Positions 14,240 to 20,960 of a stretch of DNA of 31,481 nt are shown one piece after another. Source of the stretch: a virus. Numbering within the stretch: position 1 is the first letter of the stretch; every line of letters starts with the position of its first letter. Where the stretch lies: positions 1-31,481 of IMG/VR virus record IMGVR_UViG_3300042146_000023; one strand, 5' to 3'. Below the pieces are notes generated by a model. It was not told the origin of the DNA. It did no database searches and worked only from the letters and a program-made list of their open reading frames with translations. The position numbers and the translations under genes are program-made.

Positions 14240-14397
14240 TTGGCTGGCTCCGTGGTGTACGTTGCGTCACATGAGTTGCATTTGTATCGGTTAGGTCGAT
14301 CCTTGAATGGTCGCGTGAACACATTGCATCCACAGTCGCAGTAGAAGTGTTTACCATTGATCATCATCATGCGATTCTCTGGTCGTTCGCTGCTCAT
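14236..14397 (-). CDS. Small zinc-ribbon protein, 53 aa
   Basis: From the ATG at 14397 the frame gives MSSERPENRMMMINGKHFYC followed by DCGCN and, after 15 residues, YKCNSCDATY. Cysteines at 20, 22, 24, 40 and 43 form a likely zinc ribbon (CxCxC ... CxxC). GGAGGGG is nine bases before the start. It begins right after the terminator-promoter element at 14428-14465 and could be transcribed from it. Zinc ribbons of this size usually bind nucleic acid or protein. Confidence 0.72.
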   Translation of the reverse strand: MSSERPENRMMMINGKHFYCDCGCNVFTRPFKDRPNRYKCNSCDATYTTEPAK

Positions 14398-14427
14398 CTG
14401 TAACCCCTCCAAAAATAATCCAAAAAG

Positions 14428-14450
14428 AAAGGCTCACATTAGGAGCCTTT
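14428..14450. terminator. Bidirectional terminator hairpin carrying a -10 box in its loop
   Basis: AAAGGCTC (14428-14435) pairs with GAGCCTTT (14443-14450) around a seven-base loop; both strands have a nearby T-tract. On the minus strand it ends the gene finishing at 14469. The loop on that strand contains TAATGT, the -10 of the promoter described next. Confidence 0.75.
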
Positions 14451-14465
14451 TTGTGTTTTTGTCAA
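14436..14465 (-). promoter_or_regulatory. Minus-strand promoter overlapping the terminator
   Basis: TTGACA (14465-14460, perfect -35) and TAATGT (14441-14436) are separated by 18 bases. The spacer and -10 lie inside the terminator hairpin, so one short element both stops the upstream transcript and starts a new one 40 bases before the zinc-ribbon gene. Confidence 0.5.
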
Positions 14466-14468
14466 TCA

Positions 14469-14630
14469 CTATTTTCGATTCCAGAGCGCATCCACAATGC
14501 CAAGTCCGCATATGGTGATACTGAAACAGACTGACGATGCAATAAGAAGAACCGAATCGAACTTCAAATATGATCCGACAACCCAGCCTAGGACCATAAA
14601 CATCCAGACAAGCATGATGACTCGCATCAT
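14469..14630 (-). CDS. Small two-helix membrane protein, 53 aa
   Basis: The ATG at 14630 (MMRVIMLVWMFMVLGWVVGS) overlaps the upstream TGA and has GGGAG before it; a longer reading from 14669 would overlap the upstream gene by more than 40 bases. Two membrane segments are visible, VIMLVWMFMVLGWVVGSYL and SVLLIASSVCFSITICGLGIV. Function not recognised. It ends just before the bidirectional terminator. Confidence 0.7.
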   Translation of the reverse strand: MMRVIMLVWMFMVLGWVVGSYLKFDSVLLIASSVCFSITICGLGIVDALWNRK

Positions 14631-14887
14631 TTCAGTATCTCCCGCGCCAACCTCTGAATGTCGCTCCACAATTGCGATGAAGGGGAATCGTCGTGCTGCG
14701 CCAGCATCTTAGCCAGGCGCACACCGGATGGTTTGTGGGTGTCTTCAGCCGTACGCAAAGCAGGATTATCGGCGCCAATCATGGCCTCAACCTTAGCTAT
14801 GCTGGTTTCGTCAATCGGATAGGCCGGATACCACTTCTTATGATCAATCACGGTCGCCAATTCCAATTGTCCGGGTAGCGCGTTCAT
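14627..14887 (-). CDS. Phage protein of unknown function, 86 aa
   Basis: The product (MNALPGQLELATVIDHKKWY...) has a short aromatic start (WYPAYPIDE) and then a helical body with TSIAKVEAMIGADNPALRTA and DSPSSQLWSDIQRLAREIL. No motif recognised. It shares TAATG with the upstream stop and ATGA with the downstream membrane gene. Confidence 0.7.
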   Translation of the reverse strand: MNALPGQLELATVIDHKKWYPAYPIDETSIAKVEAMIGADNPALRTAEDTHKPSGVRLAKMLAQHDDSPSSQLWSDIQRLAREILK

Positions 14888-15054
14888 TAGTCTTCATCCG
14901 TGTAAATATCAATGATGCCATCACCGCCACCGTAAACGAATCCGGTAACTGGAAAGTAAGCCTCACCCTCAGGGCAATAGGCTCTTACCACCTGGTCTGG
15001 CCCGCACATTACTTCCATTTCTTGCAATTGCTCAATCAGCTCTGAAATCTTCAT
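14887..15054 (-). CDS. Small acidic phage protein, 55 aa
   Basis: From the ATG at 15054 the frame gives MKISELIEQLQEMEVMCGPD and continues QVVRAYCPEGEAYFPVTGFV to an acidic end DGIIDIYTDED. The pattern MKISELIEQLQ...G.D..V is common in small phage proteins. It is joined to both neighbours by TAATG overlaps, which supports it strongly for its size. Function unknown. Confidence 0.72.
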   Translation of the reverse strand: MKISELIEQLQEMEVMCGPDQVVRAYCPEGEAYFPVTGFVYGGGDGIIDIYTDED

Positions 15055-15338
15055 TACTCTCTCCCTAGGATTTGTTTGGCGCGATCAAGCGAATGCGTGT
15101 TGTAGGCAGTCCCGCGCTTGAGGTGATTGTATGCGCGCTCCAGGTCGTATGCAAGGTCGTCGATCAGGGTAATCACTAACGCCTGAGTCTCCTGGCAGCG
15201 GGTGAAGGTGTCGAGGCGGGCGTTGTGTTCCCTTGCTGCAACCAGCATTGAATATAGGTGCGTACTATATTCTCCATACCAGTAGACACCCTCAGGCGCC
15301 GGCCAAATCTCTTCAAACTTTGCGCGTATGTCGTTCAT
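15054..15338 (-). CDS. Small helical phage protein, unknown function
   Basis: The ATG at 15338 (MNDIRAKFEEIWPAPEGVYW) follows GGAGTGGG and is preferred to a codon 12 bases earlier. The 94-residue product has a recurrent phage pattern: a short N-terminal helix, PAPEGVYW, and a long helical body with WYGEYSTHL, ARLDTFTRCQETQAL and DRAKQILGRE. Relatives occur in many phage accessory regions without known role. Confidence 0.72.
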   Translation of the reverse strand: MNDIRAKFEEIWPAPEGVYWYGEYSTHLYSMLVAAREHNARLDTFTRCQETQALVITLIDDLAYDLERAYNHLKRGTAYNTHSLDRAKQILGRE

Positions 15339-15380
15339 ATCCCACTCCAAACAGTATAGCTATGAAAGGCGACTTATCGA

Positions 15381-15656
15381 TTAGTATTTTCTATTAAGCG
15401 ATTGATTTGTGTCGTATTTCTGTTTTGGCCAGCCTAGGAAACGATTACCGCCGGCGTTCTTAAATGCCATATTACGGAACTCATCCATCATGCCCTCAAT
15501 GCAAGGCTCGAGCAATGCTTTCTTGCAGTGCGCGTTATTGAGCTCGGACTTGCTAATTGCATGACTAACGCCGTATTTAATCATCCCATCACGCACCACC
15601 GCCTCAACAAAATAGAATCCGTGTTCTTGGCTACACGACCAGACTGGATAATTCAT
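15381..15656 (-). CDS. Phage protein of unknown function, 91 aa
   Basis: The product (MNYPVWSCSQEHGFYFVEAV...) has three cysteines spread over the chain (8, 44, 52), so a zinc site is not obvious. It has YGVSHAISKSELNNAHCKKALLEPCIEGMM in the middle and a basic tail (WPKQKYDTNQSLNRKY). No family recognised. The start overlaps the upstream stop as ATGA. A 42-base gap follows it. Confidence 0.68.
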   Translation of the reverse strand: MNYPVWSCSQEHGFYFVEAVVRDGMIKYGVSHAISKSELNNAHCKKALLEPCIEGMMDEFRNMAFKNAGGNRFLGWPKQKYDTNQSLNRKY

Positions 15657-15964
15657 ACACCGCCTCCGCTAGCCCGCTCAATCGCCCTATGCGCCATCTC
15701 AAACGCCTCCTTGATCGGTATTGCGTCGGGGCCGGAGTTGGTTATGGCGATTAGGGCGGATAGTAAACAAGGCGCAGAGGCGATTAGCCGTGCGTTCGAA
15801 ACAAACTCCGACTCACCCTCGTCATCAGAATCACGCCACTCACCATGATTTGCCGCCGAAACTATGCAGATCATGTGATCGCCACTCTTGACGTAATGTT
15901 CTGCGTATCGCGGGTCGCCGGAATACGTCTCAAGCTCCCAAGGTCCTTGCGTGTGACTATTCAT
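15653..15964 (-). CDS. Widespread phage accessory protein (HTQGPW...NARLIASAP family)
   Basis: The 103-residue product has the hallmarks of a very common phage and prophage family: an N-terminal SHTQGPWELE, a central beta part ending in EFVSNARLIASAPCLLSAL (about residues 53-71) and a C-terminal helix KEAFEMAHRAIERASGG. I know this pattern well but no function has been assigned to it. The start at 15964 follows GGGAGCAAG. Its stop is coupled to the next gene by ATGA. Confidence 0.78.
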   Translation of the reverse strand: MNSHTQGPWELETYSGDPRYAEHYVKSGDHMICIVSAANHGEWRDSDDEGESEFVSNARLIASAPCLLSALIAITNSGPDAIPIKEAFEMAHRAIERASGGGV

Positions 15965-15975
15965 TTCTTGCTCCC

Positions 15976-16149
15976 TCAGTAAAAATCCACAAACAATTCA
16001 CCCTTCTTGCCAAGCTCGCTAGTCTTCTCAAACTCCGAAACCAGCGCCCCAACAATAGGCTTATGGTCGTCGAAGCCTGTAGCGAGTGGTAGGTCGCCGT
16101 GTTTTTCGTAGATGGCGATTAGGAGGGGGAGTAGGTCGGTTAGGGTCAT
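15976..16149 (-). CDS. Small phage protein, 57 aa
   Basis: From the ATG at 16149 the frame gives MTLTDLLPLLIAIYEKHGDL, PLATGFDDHKPIVGALVSEF and a tail ending LFVDFY. The pattern (a helical start with IYEKHGDLPL) is familiar from small phage proteins of unknown role. It is coupled to the upstream gene by ATGA and ends 12 bases before the next start. Confidence 0.68.
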   Translation of the reverse strand: MTLTDLLPLLIAIYEKHGDLPLATGFDDHKPIVGALVSEFEKTSELGKKGELFVDFY

Positions 16150-16496
16150 TTTGTATCCTTAGCAAATTCGCGTCGGTCTTTCATGGCTTGCAGTCGTGCG
16201 CAAGCCTCTTCATCTTGGTTTTGCGAGTCGTGGCACCAGTTGGCCAACTCGTCTTGAAGCTGAGTAAAGCATATTCCTTCATCTTGCAATATCCCGTATG
16301 GCCCGTCTCGCAGTGATGCGTCAAGCCATGCGAACGTATCAGCACAAGGAGTGCACATTTTGTAAGAACCGAAATCACCATCCCATACGCCAAAGTACCG
16401 CTTGTACTGGCGGCCTTTCTCAATTACGCCAGAGCACTCGCAGCACTTATGCCGCTTTCTTGACAAAATAATCTCGTCACTCTGAAAATCTCCCAT
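16146..16496 (-). CDS. Zinc-finger phage protein
   Basis: The ATG at 16496 (MGDFQSDEIILSRKRHKCCE) follows GGAGGGG and is preferred to one 21 bases earlier. The 116-residue product has a likely zinc site made of CCEC near residues 18-21 and CTPC near 48-51 (MCTPCADTF), separated by KGRQYKRYFGVWDGDFGSYK. A second half is acidic with scattered cysteines. The family is common in phages and its role is unknown; nucleic-acid or host-protein binding is a reasonable guess. Confidence 0.75.
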   Translation of the reverse strand: MGDFQSDEIILSRKRHKCCECSGVIEKGRQYKRYFGVWDGDFGSYKMCTPCADTFAWLDASLRDGPYGILQDEGICFTQLQDELANWCHDSQNQDEEACARLQAMKDRREFAKDTK

Positions 16497-16520
16497 CACA
16501 CCCCTCCAAACTCTCAATTT

Positions 16521-16540
16521 AACTGTTCTCTGGAAAACAC
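16521..16540. repeat. Dispersed palindrome copy 3 (imperfect)
   Basis: TGTTCTCTGGAAAACA lies directly after the stop codon of the gene ending at 16541. It differs from the consensus at two positions but keeps both TGTT and AACA ends. Confidence 0.6.
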
Positions 16541-16870
16541 TTAGCTTTCGTGCAAGAAGTACTCGTCACTGTCTTTGATCATCTCAAAATGCACAGATCC
16601 GCACAAGCAATGATTTTCTTCTATGAACTCATCAAGCTCAGAAATCATATTGTCTGCGCACCACGATCCGTCATTGCGATGGAATTCAACCTGGGCCTTA
16701 TCCCAGTCAGAAGGAACGCGAACCTCGTACTCAATCACGGCGCGAATCTTTACCATCTTGCTTACTAGCACGCAATCATCTTTGTGGTGGTCACCAATAG
16801 CTTGTCGACAATAGAAGCACTGCTCCTTGTCTGATGCTGGCCTCATTGCATCTTTCGTTACCTTGAACAT
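16541..16870 (-). CDS. Phage protein with CxxC/HxxxxxC zinc-like motif
   Basis: The 109-residue product has FYCRQAIGDHHKDDC at residues 19-33, a compact Cys/His cluster (with C18 and C21) like a small zinc finger, then KIRAVIEYEVRVPSDWDKAQ, a strand-rich segment typical of a phage family I have seen without function, and a C-terminal CLCGSVHFEMI. The ATG at 16870 is 27 bases from a good promoter -10 at 16897-16902, so this gene opens a transcript. Confidence 0.74.
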   Translation of the reverse strand: MFKVTKDAMRPASDKEQCFYCRQAIGDHHKDDCVLVSKMVKIRAVIEYEVRVPSDWDKAQVEFHRNDGSWCADNMISELDEFIEENHCLCGSVHFEMIKDSDEYFLHES

Positions 16871-16896
16871 TTTTATTCCCCTCTGAATGTGAAAAC

Positions 16897-16925
16897 AATT
16901 TACGGTGCTGCTGGGTTGGCGTCAA
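16897..16925 (-). promoter_or_regulatory. Minus-strand promoter
   Basis: TTGACG (16925-16920) and TAAATT (16902-16897) are separated by 17 bases. The -35 context TTGACGCCAA is identical to that of the promoter at 6014-6042. It drives the accessory genes from 16870 leftward and lies in the 61-base gap after the DUF2493 gene. Confidence 0.58.
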
Positions 16926-16931
16926 GCTATT

Positions 16932-17258
16932 TCAGAAGAGAATATGCATGACTTTGACGTCTGATAGTTCGGCCATACGAGTCAAGTCCCTAGCCTGGAT
17001 TCCATCATGGAAGGCAATCACGCCATCAGGTTCAAGAGATAGCATTGCCGCGTACTGTTTCTGCTCATCACCATTAGAAATCGCCGTAAACACCTGCACA
17101 CCTTTCTCCAGCGCCCATTCCCTAGCCAGTCGATCAGCGCCCGGGGCGCCGCCCTCGATTATCGCGTGGATCGTGCATTTCTTGTGTACGCCGTCGAGCA
17201 CCCGGTGTAGGCGCGCTTTGTCGGAGTAATCACGTCCGCCGCATACGATGAATTTCAT
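16932..17258 (-). CDS. DUF2493 / YspA-like SLOG-fold protein
   Basis: The 108-residue product starts MKFIVCGGRDYSDKARLHRV, giving the GGRDY nucleotide-binding loop at residues 7-11, and continues IIEGGAPGADRLAREWALEKGV (34-55), the second conserved part of the family. The SLOG superfamily binds nucleotides or derived ligands; the phage members are widespread but their ligand is not known. The start overlaps the RusA gene stop by four bases. Length is typical for the single-domain form. No effector domain is fused. Confidence 0.85.
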   Translation of the reverse strand: MKFIVCGGRDYSDKARLHRVLDGVHKKCTIHAIIEGGAPGADRLAREWALEKGVQVFTAISNGDEQKQYAAMLSLEPDGVIAFHDGIQARDLTRMAELSDVKVMHILF

Positions 17259-17605
17259 TCGACATCCTCATAGATTTTCACCACGACCTTTCCGCCTGGG
17301 AACTTGTCGCGAGTGCGCACACGAAGCTGAAACCGAACGTCGTCAAGCTCAAGAGCTTCTGCTATCCCGTCGCGTCCAGCCTTGAAGCTTGAGATCATGT
17401 TGTCGTCGTCCCTGCGTCGATTGTCAGGCGGGAAGAACTCAAGGTCTAGTACGAGGTCGCCATCAGGGATAACGTGGCTAGATTCGCCTGCTATGGCCTT
17501 GCAGGTTCCTCGATACATCTTGATGTAGCCCATCTTTGCAGCCCAGTGCAGCTTTGTGTTTGGGTTTAGCTCTTTGGGCGGATAGGGAACGGTTATCTCG
17601 ATCAC
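17255..17605 (-). CDS. rusA: RusA-like Holliday junction resolvase
   Basis: The 116-residue product has the RusA layout: an N-terminal strand (MIEITVPYPPKELNPN), a central basic-acidic loop RRRDDDNMISSFKAGRDGI at residues 63-81 with D66, D67, D68 and K75, and ALELDDVRF (84-92) with D88 and D89. These acidic residues and the lysine form the active site that cuts four-way DNA junctions, helping to resolve replication and recombination intermediates before packaging. It is coupled by ATGA on both sides and lies in the replication operon. Confidence 0.88.
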   Translation of the reverse strand: MIEITVPYPPKELNPNTKLHWAAKMGYIKMYRGTCKAIAGESSHVIPDGDLVLDLEFFPPDNRRRDDDNMISSFKAGRDGIAEALELDDVRFQLRVRTRDKFPGGKVVVKIYEDVE

Positions 17606-17856
17606 TTTTTGACCTTTAGCAGTAGGTTCAGTTGGCGCCGGGTTTCGGCTTCAATCTCTGGCTTTTCCTTGAGAGTCCTTTCCGCCCACAATCTACCGCG
17701 ATTCGCCTTCAACCCAAAATAGATCGCGCTGGCATGGTCCCGAGCTAGCTTCCACCTCTGGAGACATTCTGCCTTCCAGTCCTCGATGCTCTGGCGTTCG
17801 GCAGTCGAAAGGGTTGCCAAATTCACCGGCCCAACATTCGTAACACAGATAGTCAT
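17602..17856 (-). CDS. Small helical phage protein, unknown function
   Basis: The 84-residue product (MTICVTNVGPVNLATLSTAE...) is mainly helical: QSIEDWKAECLQRWKLARDH, GLKANRGRLWAERTLKE and EAETRRQLNLLLKVKK. Similar small arginine-rich helical proteins often lie between dnaB and rusA-type genes in phages. GGAGAGCGAG precedes the ATG, and the stop overlaps the rusA start. An alternative frame through the same DNA (from about 17869) lacks these overlaps and was not chosen. Confidence 0.68.
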   Translation of the reverse strand: MTICVTNVGPVNLATLSTAERQSIEDWKAECLQRWKLARDHASAIYFGLKANRGRLWAERTLKEKPEIEAETRRQLNLLLKVKK

Positions 17857-17868
17857 TCTCGCTCTCCA

Positions 17869-19245
17869 TTAGAAGCCCTCCTTCTTCCACTTGGTCCCAC
17901 CACTACTCTTGGGCTCCGGCTCTTCCTCGTCCCATCCTTGGAATACGGCAGGATCAAGCTTGGTGAATCTCGAGTACTTGCCCTGGAAGATGCTGAAGAA
18001 CGTCTCGGGCGAGCACTCTCGAGCGGCACCAATGATGATCTCGGCAATACCCTTGCGATCAGTATCCGGATGATAAACCTCATCGCGGTAGACAAAGATA
18101 ATCATATCTGCGTCTTGCTCGAGCGATCCGGAGTCGCGCAGGTCAGACGGTACAGGTCGTTTGTTCGGGCGCTGCTCGAGCGAACGGTTGAGCTGTGATA
18201 GGAACAGGACCGGAACATTCAGCTCTTTAGCCATCAATTTAGCCTGCCTCGAGATCTCCGTGATCTTTGCAACCTGGTTGTGCTTTGGATCGTCAGCATT
18301 CAACAGCCCAAGATGGTCGACCATGATCAGGTCTAGCCCATCCTTGCGCTTCTTGCGGCGCGCATCGGCGCGGATCTGCTGCATGGTGTAGCTCGAGCGA
18401 TAGGAAGCGTCGAAGTGCGCGTCTTTCATCTTGGACACGGCAGCCATAAGTTGCGCCGAGTGATCAGATAATGCCGAACCATCCTTCATAGCATTGAGTG
18501 GAATACTGCCCTCGGCAGCCAGAACCTTATCCATCACCTGCTTTTCTGTCATCTCTAGGTGATACATCATTACTTTTTTCTGCTGGCGTATTGCTGCGTG
18601 CTGGCACCATCCAATAGCTAGCGTGGACTTGCCCATTTTAGGGCGACCAGCAACCAAGTACAGCGCGCCATTCTGCAATCCTCCAGTATGCTCATCAAAT
18701 TCATCATGTCCGGTTGCGATACCAGTGACGGCATTAGCACCAGCGAGACGAACCTCGAGCACGTCCATATGCTTCACGAGAGAATCGAAGATGCTCACTG
18801 TGTCATTTGTGGCTGTCTCTGTATCCAGACCAAGGATTGCGGTCTGTGATCTCGAGATTTTGTCCTCGGCCTGAATTGTGCTGTGCGCGATCTCGTGAAT
18901 CTCTCGAGCGGCCTCAATCAAAGCGCGGTCCATAGAGCGCTCACGAACGATCCTAGCGTATTGCTCTGCGTTGGCGGTGCTAGGTGTGCCGTTCTGGATT
19001 TGCGCAGTGTAGGCGAAAGCTGGCTCTCCGCTATCCAGATTCCCGATGTGCTCGCCAACCGTCAAAAAGTCGATGTGGCGGTTTAGCGAATTAAGCTCGA
19101 GGATTGCCTTGAATACATCCGCGTTGTCCTGCCAATAGAAATCCTTGGCAGAGATATCAGCGCATAGCAGGTCGATCATCTCGGGAGCCATCATCATGGC
19201 TCCCAAGACGCTTTGTTCAGCCTCCAGGCTAAATGGATCTCTCAT
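17869..19245 (-). CDS. dnaB: Replicative DNA helicase, DnaB family
   Basis: The 458-residue product has the N-terminal DnaB domain (SLEAEQSVLGAMMM at 6-19; PEMIDLLCADISAKDFYWQD nearby) and a RecA-like helicase domain. Walker A is GRPKMGKST at 200-208, Walker B LIMVDHLGLL at 306-315, followed by LFLSQLNRSLEQR at 347-359 and SDLRDSGSLEQDAD at 367-380. It unwinds DNA as a hexamer at the fork. The end of the domain (GAARECSPETFFSIFQGKYSRF) departs from the usual KNRNGPTG form, a variation in the DNA-facing arginine finger region that deserves a look. Genes for the loader and initiator lie directly upstream. A ribosome site CGGAGCGG precedes the ATG. Confidence 0.93.
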   Translation of the reverse strand: MRDPFSLEAEQSVLGAMMMAPEMIDLLCADISAKDFYWQDNADVFKAILELNSLNRHIDFLTVGEHIGNLDSGEPAFAYTAQIQNGTPSTANAEQYARIVRERSMDRALIEAAREIHEIAHSTIQAEDKISRSQTAILGLDTETATNDTVSIFDSLVKHMDVLEVRLAGANAVTGIATGHDEFDEHTGGLQNGALYLVAGRPKMGKSTLAIGWCQHAAIRQQKKVMMYHLEMTEKQVMDKVLAAEGSIPLNAMKDGSALSDHSAQLMAAVSKMKDAHFDASYRSSYTMQQIRADARRKKRKDGLDLIMVDHLGLLNADDPKHNQVAKITEISRQAKLMAKELNVPVLFLSQLNRSLEQRPNKRPVPSDLRDSGSLEQDADMIIFVYRDEVYHPDTDRKGIAEIIIGAARECSPETFFSIFQGKYSRFTKLDPAVFQGWDEEEPEPKSSGGTKWKKEGF

Positions 19246-19302
19246 TTTTCCGCTCCGTGTAATTATTTACAGATGGTATTGCCTCCTTGGCGCCGGAGCA
19301 AT

Positions 19303-20064
19303 CTATTTCTTTTTGCGGTTTGATTCGCCTTGGAAGACAAGACATTCGCCGCCACCTTCGCGCAGACGGTCGAAGCATCGTTCGCCAATCGCCTCGCCAA
19401 TTTGTTTTGGCCCGAGGTTGGAGATGATGATGGTCGGCAGCTTCCACTCATACCTTGAGTTTATGATGTTGAACAGCGTTGCCATCTCAAACTCAGACTG
19501 CTTTGTTGCGCCAACCTCATCCAGAACCAGCAGATGAGTATCTGTGACCGAGGAAATTACGTCAGACTCGCTGAACCCAGAGTCTTTCTCGTATGAGGAC
19601 CGAATGACTTGCAGCAGCCCGTTCACAGTCCAGTATTTCCCCGTATACCCCTGCTTTTCAACAGCATCCTTCAGAATCGCAATCGCGAGATGGGTTTTAC
19701 CAGTCCCTACCGTGCCGGAAAGGATAAGACATCTGCCGTCAGCGTAATGGGTATCGAAATTCTCAGCGTAATCCTGGCACTTCTCGAGATTTGAGCGCTG
19801 TCCACCAGACGATGGCGAATAGTCCCAGAATGATTTATCGGCGAACCTGTCTGGGATACGGCAGGAAGCAACACGATCAGCGATTGATTTCGCCTTTCTT
19901 GCCTCAGACTGAGCCTTTTGTTCGGCTATCCCTTCAGCTCTCTGCTTCTCGCGGGAGCACTCCAAGCAAAAAGACATAGTTATGCCGCCGTCCCTTGATC
20001 CGGCCGCTTCTTCTGGGTGATCCTGGCAAAGATCGGTATGGTAGGTAAACGGGTTAGGTATCAT
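19303..20064 (-). CDS. dnaC: DnaC-like helicase loader ATPase
   Basis: The 253-residue product is a DnaC/IstB-type AAA+ protein. An N-terminal segment has a likely zinc cluster (LCQDHPEE at 12-19 and FCLECSREK at 32-40). The ATPase core shows GTVGTGKTH at 117-125 (Walker A), LLVLDEVGA at 178-186 (Walker B), TIIISN at 211-216 (sensor 1) and RCFDRL at 229-234 with the arginine finger. It would open and load the DnaB ring on phage DNA. GAGGAAAC precedes the ATG. It lies between the initiator-like gene and dnaB, the standard replication order. Confidence 0.9.
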   Translation of the reverse strand: MIPNPFTYHTDLCQDHPEEAAGSRDGGITMSFCLECSREKQRAEGIAEQKAQSEARKAKSIADRVASCRIPDRFADKSFWDYSPSSGGQRSNLEKCQDYAENFDTHYADGRCLILSGTVGTGKTHLAIAILKDAVEKQGYTGKYWTVNGLLQVIRSSYEKDSGFSESDVISSVTDTHLLVLDEVGATKQSEFEMATLFNIINSRYEWKLPTIIISNLGPKQIGEAIGERCFDRLREGGGECLVFQGESNRKKK

Positions 20065-20073
20065 TTTGTTTCC

Positions 20074-20790
20074 TCAGAATCGTAGTGAGCCGTTTTCGTC
20101 GACGGTCAAGCCGTCCATGTAATCAATCTGGTCGAATCCGCTGTGTCGCGCAGATGCCGATTTGACGCTATCAGGAAACAGCCCCTGCCATCCAGCGGCA
20201 ATTGACTTGCGGATAACCTCATCTGCATTGCCATGACCATCTAGCTGCTTAGCTTGGGCGGTGCACATTGCCTTGGTCAGCGGCTTCCTGCTTTCCGATC
20301 TTGCTTGGCACCATTCAGCCCACACCTGTTCGCTTACGTTCGCAGGCTTCATTGGCAACGGATCAAACTTAACCCTAGCGGCCTTTGCCGCGACAGGTTT
20401 TTTATTATCTGTATCTGTATCTGTATCTGTATCTGTATCTAGAGCGTTACTTTTTGTTTCTGTAACGTTTCCTTTCTGTTTCAATCGTTCTCGATAGGCT
20501 GCAACCCGCGAAGTACTTGAATCGGAGATGTATTGACGCTTGTCCCACGCGCAAGGTTTTGCATGCTCATCTATCATGCCTTTCGACATCAGTGCAGCCT
20601 TCGTTACCATCCATTCTTCGTCTGTAACACGAAGCTGAAACGCTACCTCCTCATCATGTAACGTTACGTTGTCGTTACTGCAACGCATGCAAAGCAGCAT
20701 TACATAACGACGCTGGTTGACCTCTGATAGCATCTGCACCTTTGGATCAGTAGCGAACTCGGAGTACATCCGAAACCATGCGTTAGCCAT
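20074..20790 (-). CDS. Phage replication initiator-like protein
   Basis: The 238-residue product begins MANAWFRMYSEFATDPKVQM and resembles a group of phage replication proteins (O-like; winged-helix at the start, residues 1-90). A linker with a five-fold Asp-Thr repeat (residues about 118-128) separates it from a C-terminal part with VSEQVWAEWCQARSESRKPL and a helix that may contact the helicase loader. It lies immediately before dnaC and dnaB, which supports an initiator role: origin recognition and recruitment of the loader. Its ATG overlaps the stop of the HTH gene as TAATG. The origin may lie within this gene, as in lambda, but I see no iterons apart from the hexamer repeat. Confidence 0.75.
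   Translation of the reverse strand: MANAWFRMYSEFATDPKVQMLSEVNQRRYVMLLCMRCSNDNVTLHDEEVAFQLRVTDEEWMVTKAALMSKGMIDEHAKPCAWDKRQYISDSSTSRVAAYRERLKQKGNVTETKSNALDTDTDTDTDTDNKKPVAAKAARVKFDPLPMKPANVSEQVWAEWCQARSESRKPLTKAMCTAQAKQLDGHGNADEVIRKSIAAGWQGLFPDSVKSASARHSGFDQIDYMDGLTVDENGSLRF
20410..20439. repeat. Hexanucleotide tandem repeat inside the initiator-like gene
   Basis: Five exact copies of TGTATC in a row encode the (Asp-Thr)n linker on the minus strand. Six-base units change copy number without breaking the frame. It could be a slippage-prone linker. Confidence 0.9.
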
Positions 20791-20960
20791 TATTTACCCT
20801 CAAAATAATCGCTGAGAGCCTTAACCACCTTATAAGTAGGGTTAGCGCTTGGCGTGTCACGTATCTGGCGGATGGTGTTGTAGTGAAGGCCTGTCGCCTC
20901 AGCAACCAGAGGAACACGGCGGTCTTGCAGAAGAGATCGGATCATTTCAAGCGTCAGCAT
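20790..20960 (-). CDS. Cro-like HTH regulator
   Basis: The ATG at 20960 (MLTLEMIRSLLQDRRVPLVA) is preceded by AAGGA at seven bases and is preferred to a start 72 bases earlier. The 56-residue product is a small HTH: RRVPLVAEATGLHYNTIRQIR (residues 14-34) is the helix-turn-helix and TYKVVKALSDYFEGK is a trailing helix. It is the first gene of the leftward early operon beside an operator region, like cro in lambdoid phages. No full-length repressor was found in the window. Confidence 0.78.
   Translation of the reverse strand: MLTLEMIRSLLQDRRVPLVAEATGLHYNTIRQIRDTPSANPTYKVVKALSDYFEGK

Noticed and set aside
17693-17890. Alternative frame with CYECWAGEFG motif between dnaB and rusA
   Set aside because: It overlaps the better-supported gene 17602-17856 almost fully, while that gene has an ATGA link to rusA and a good ribosome site.
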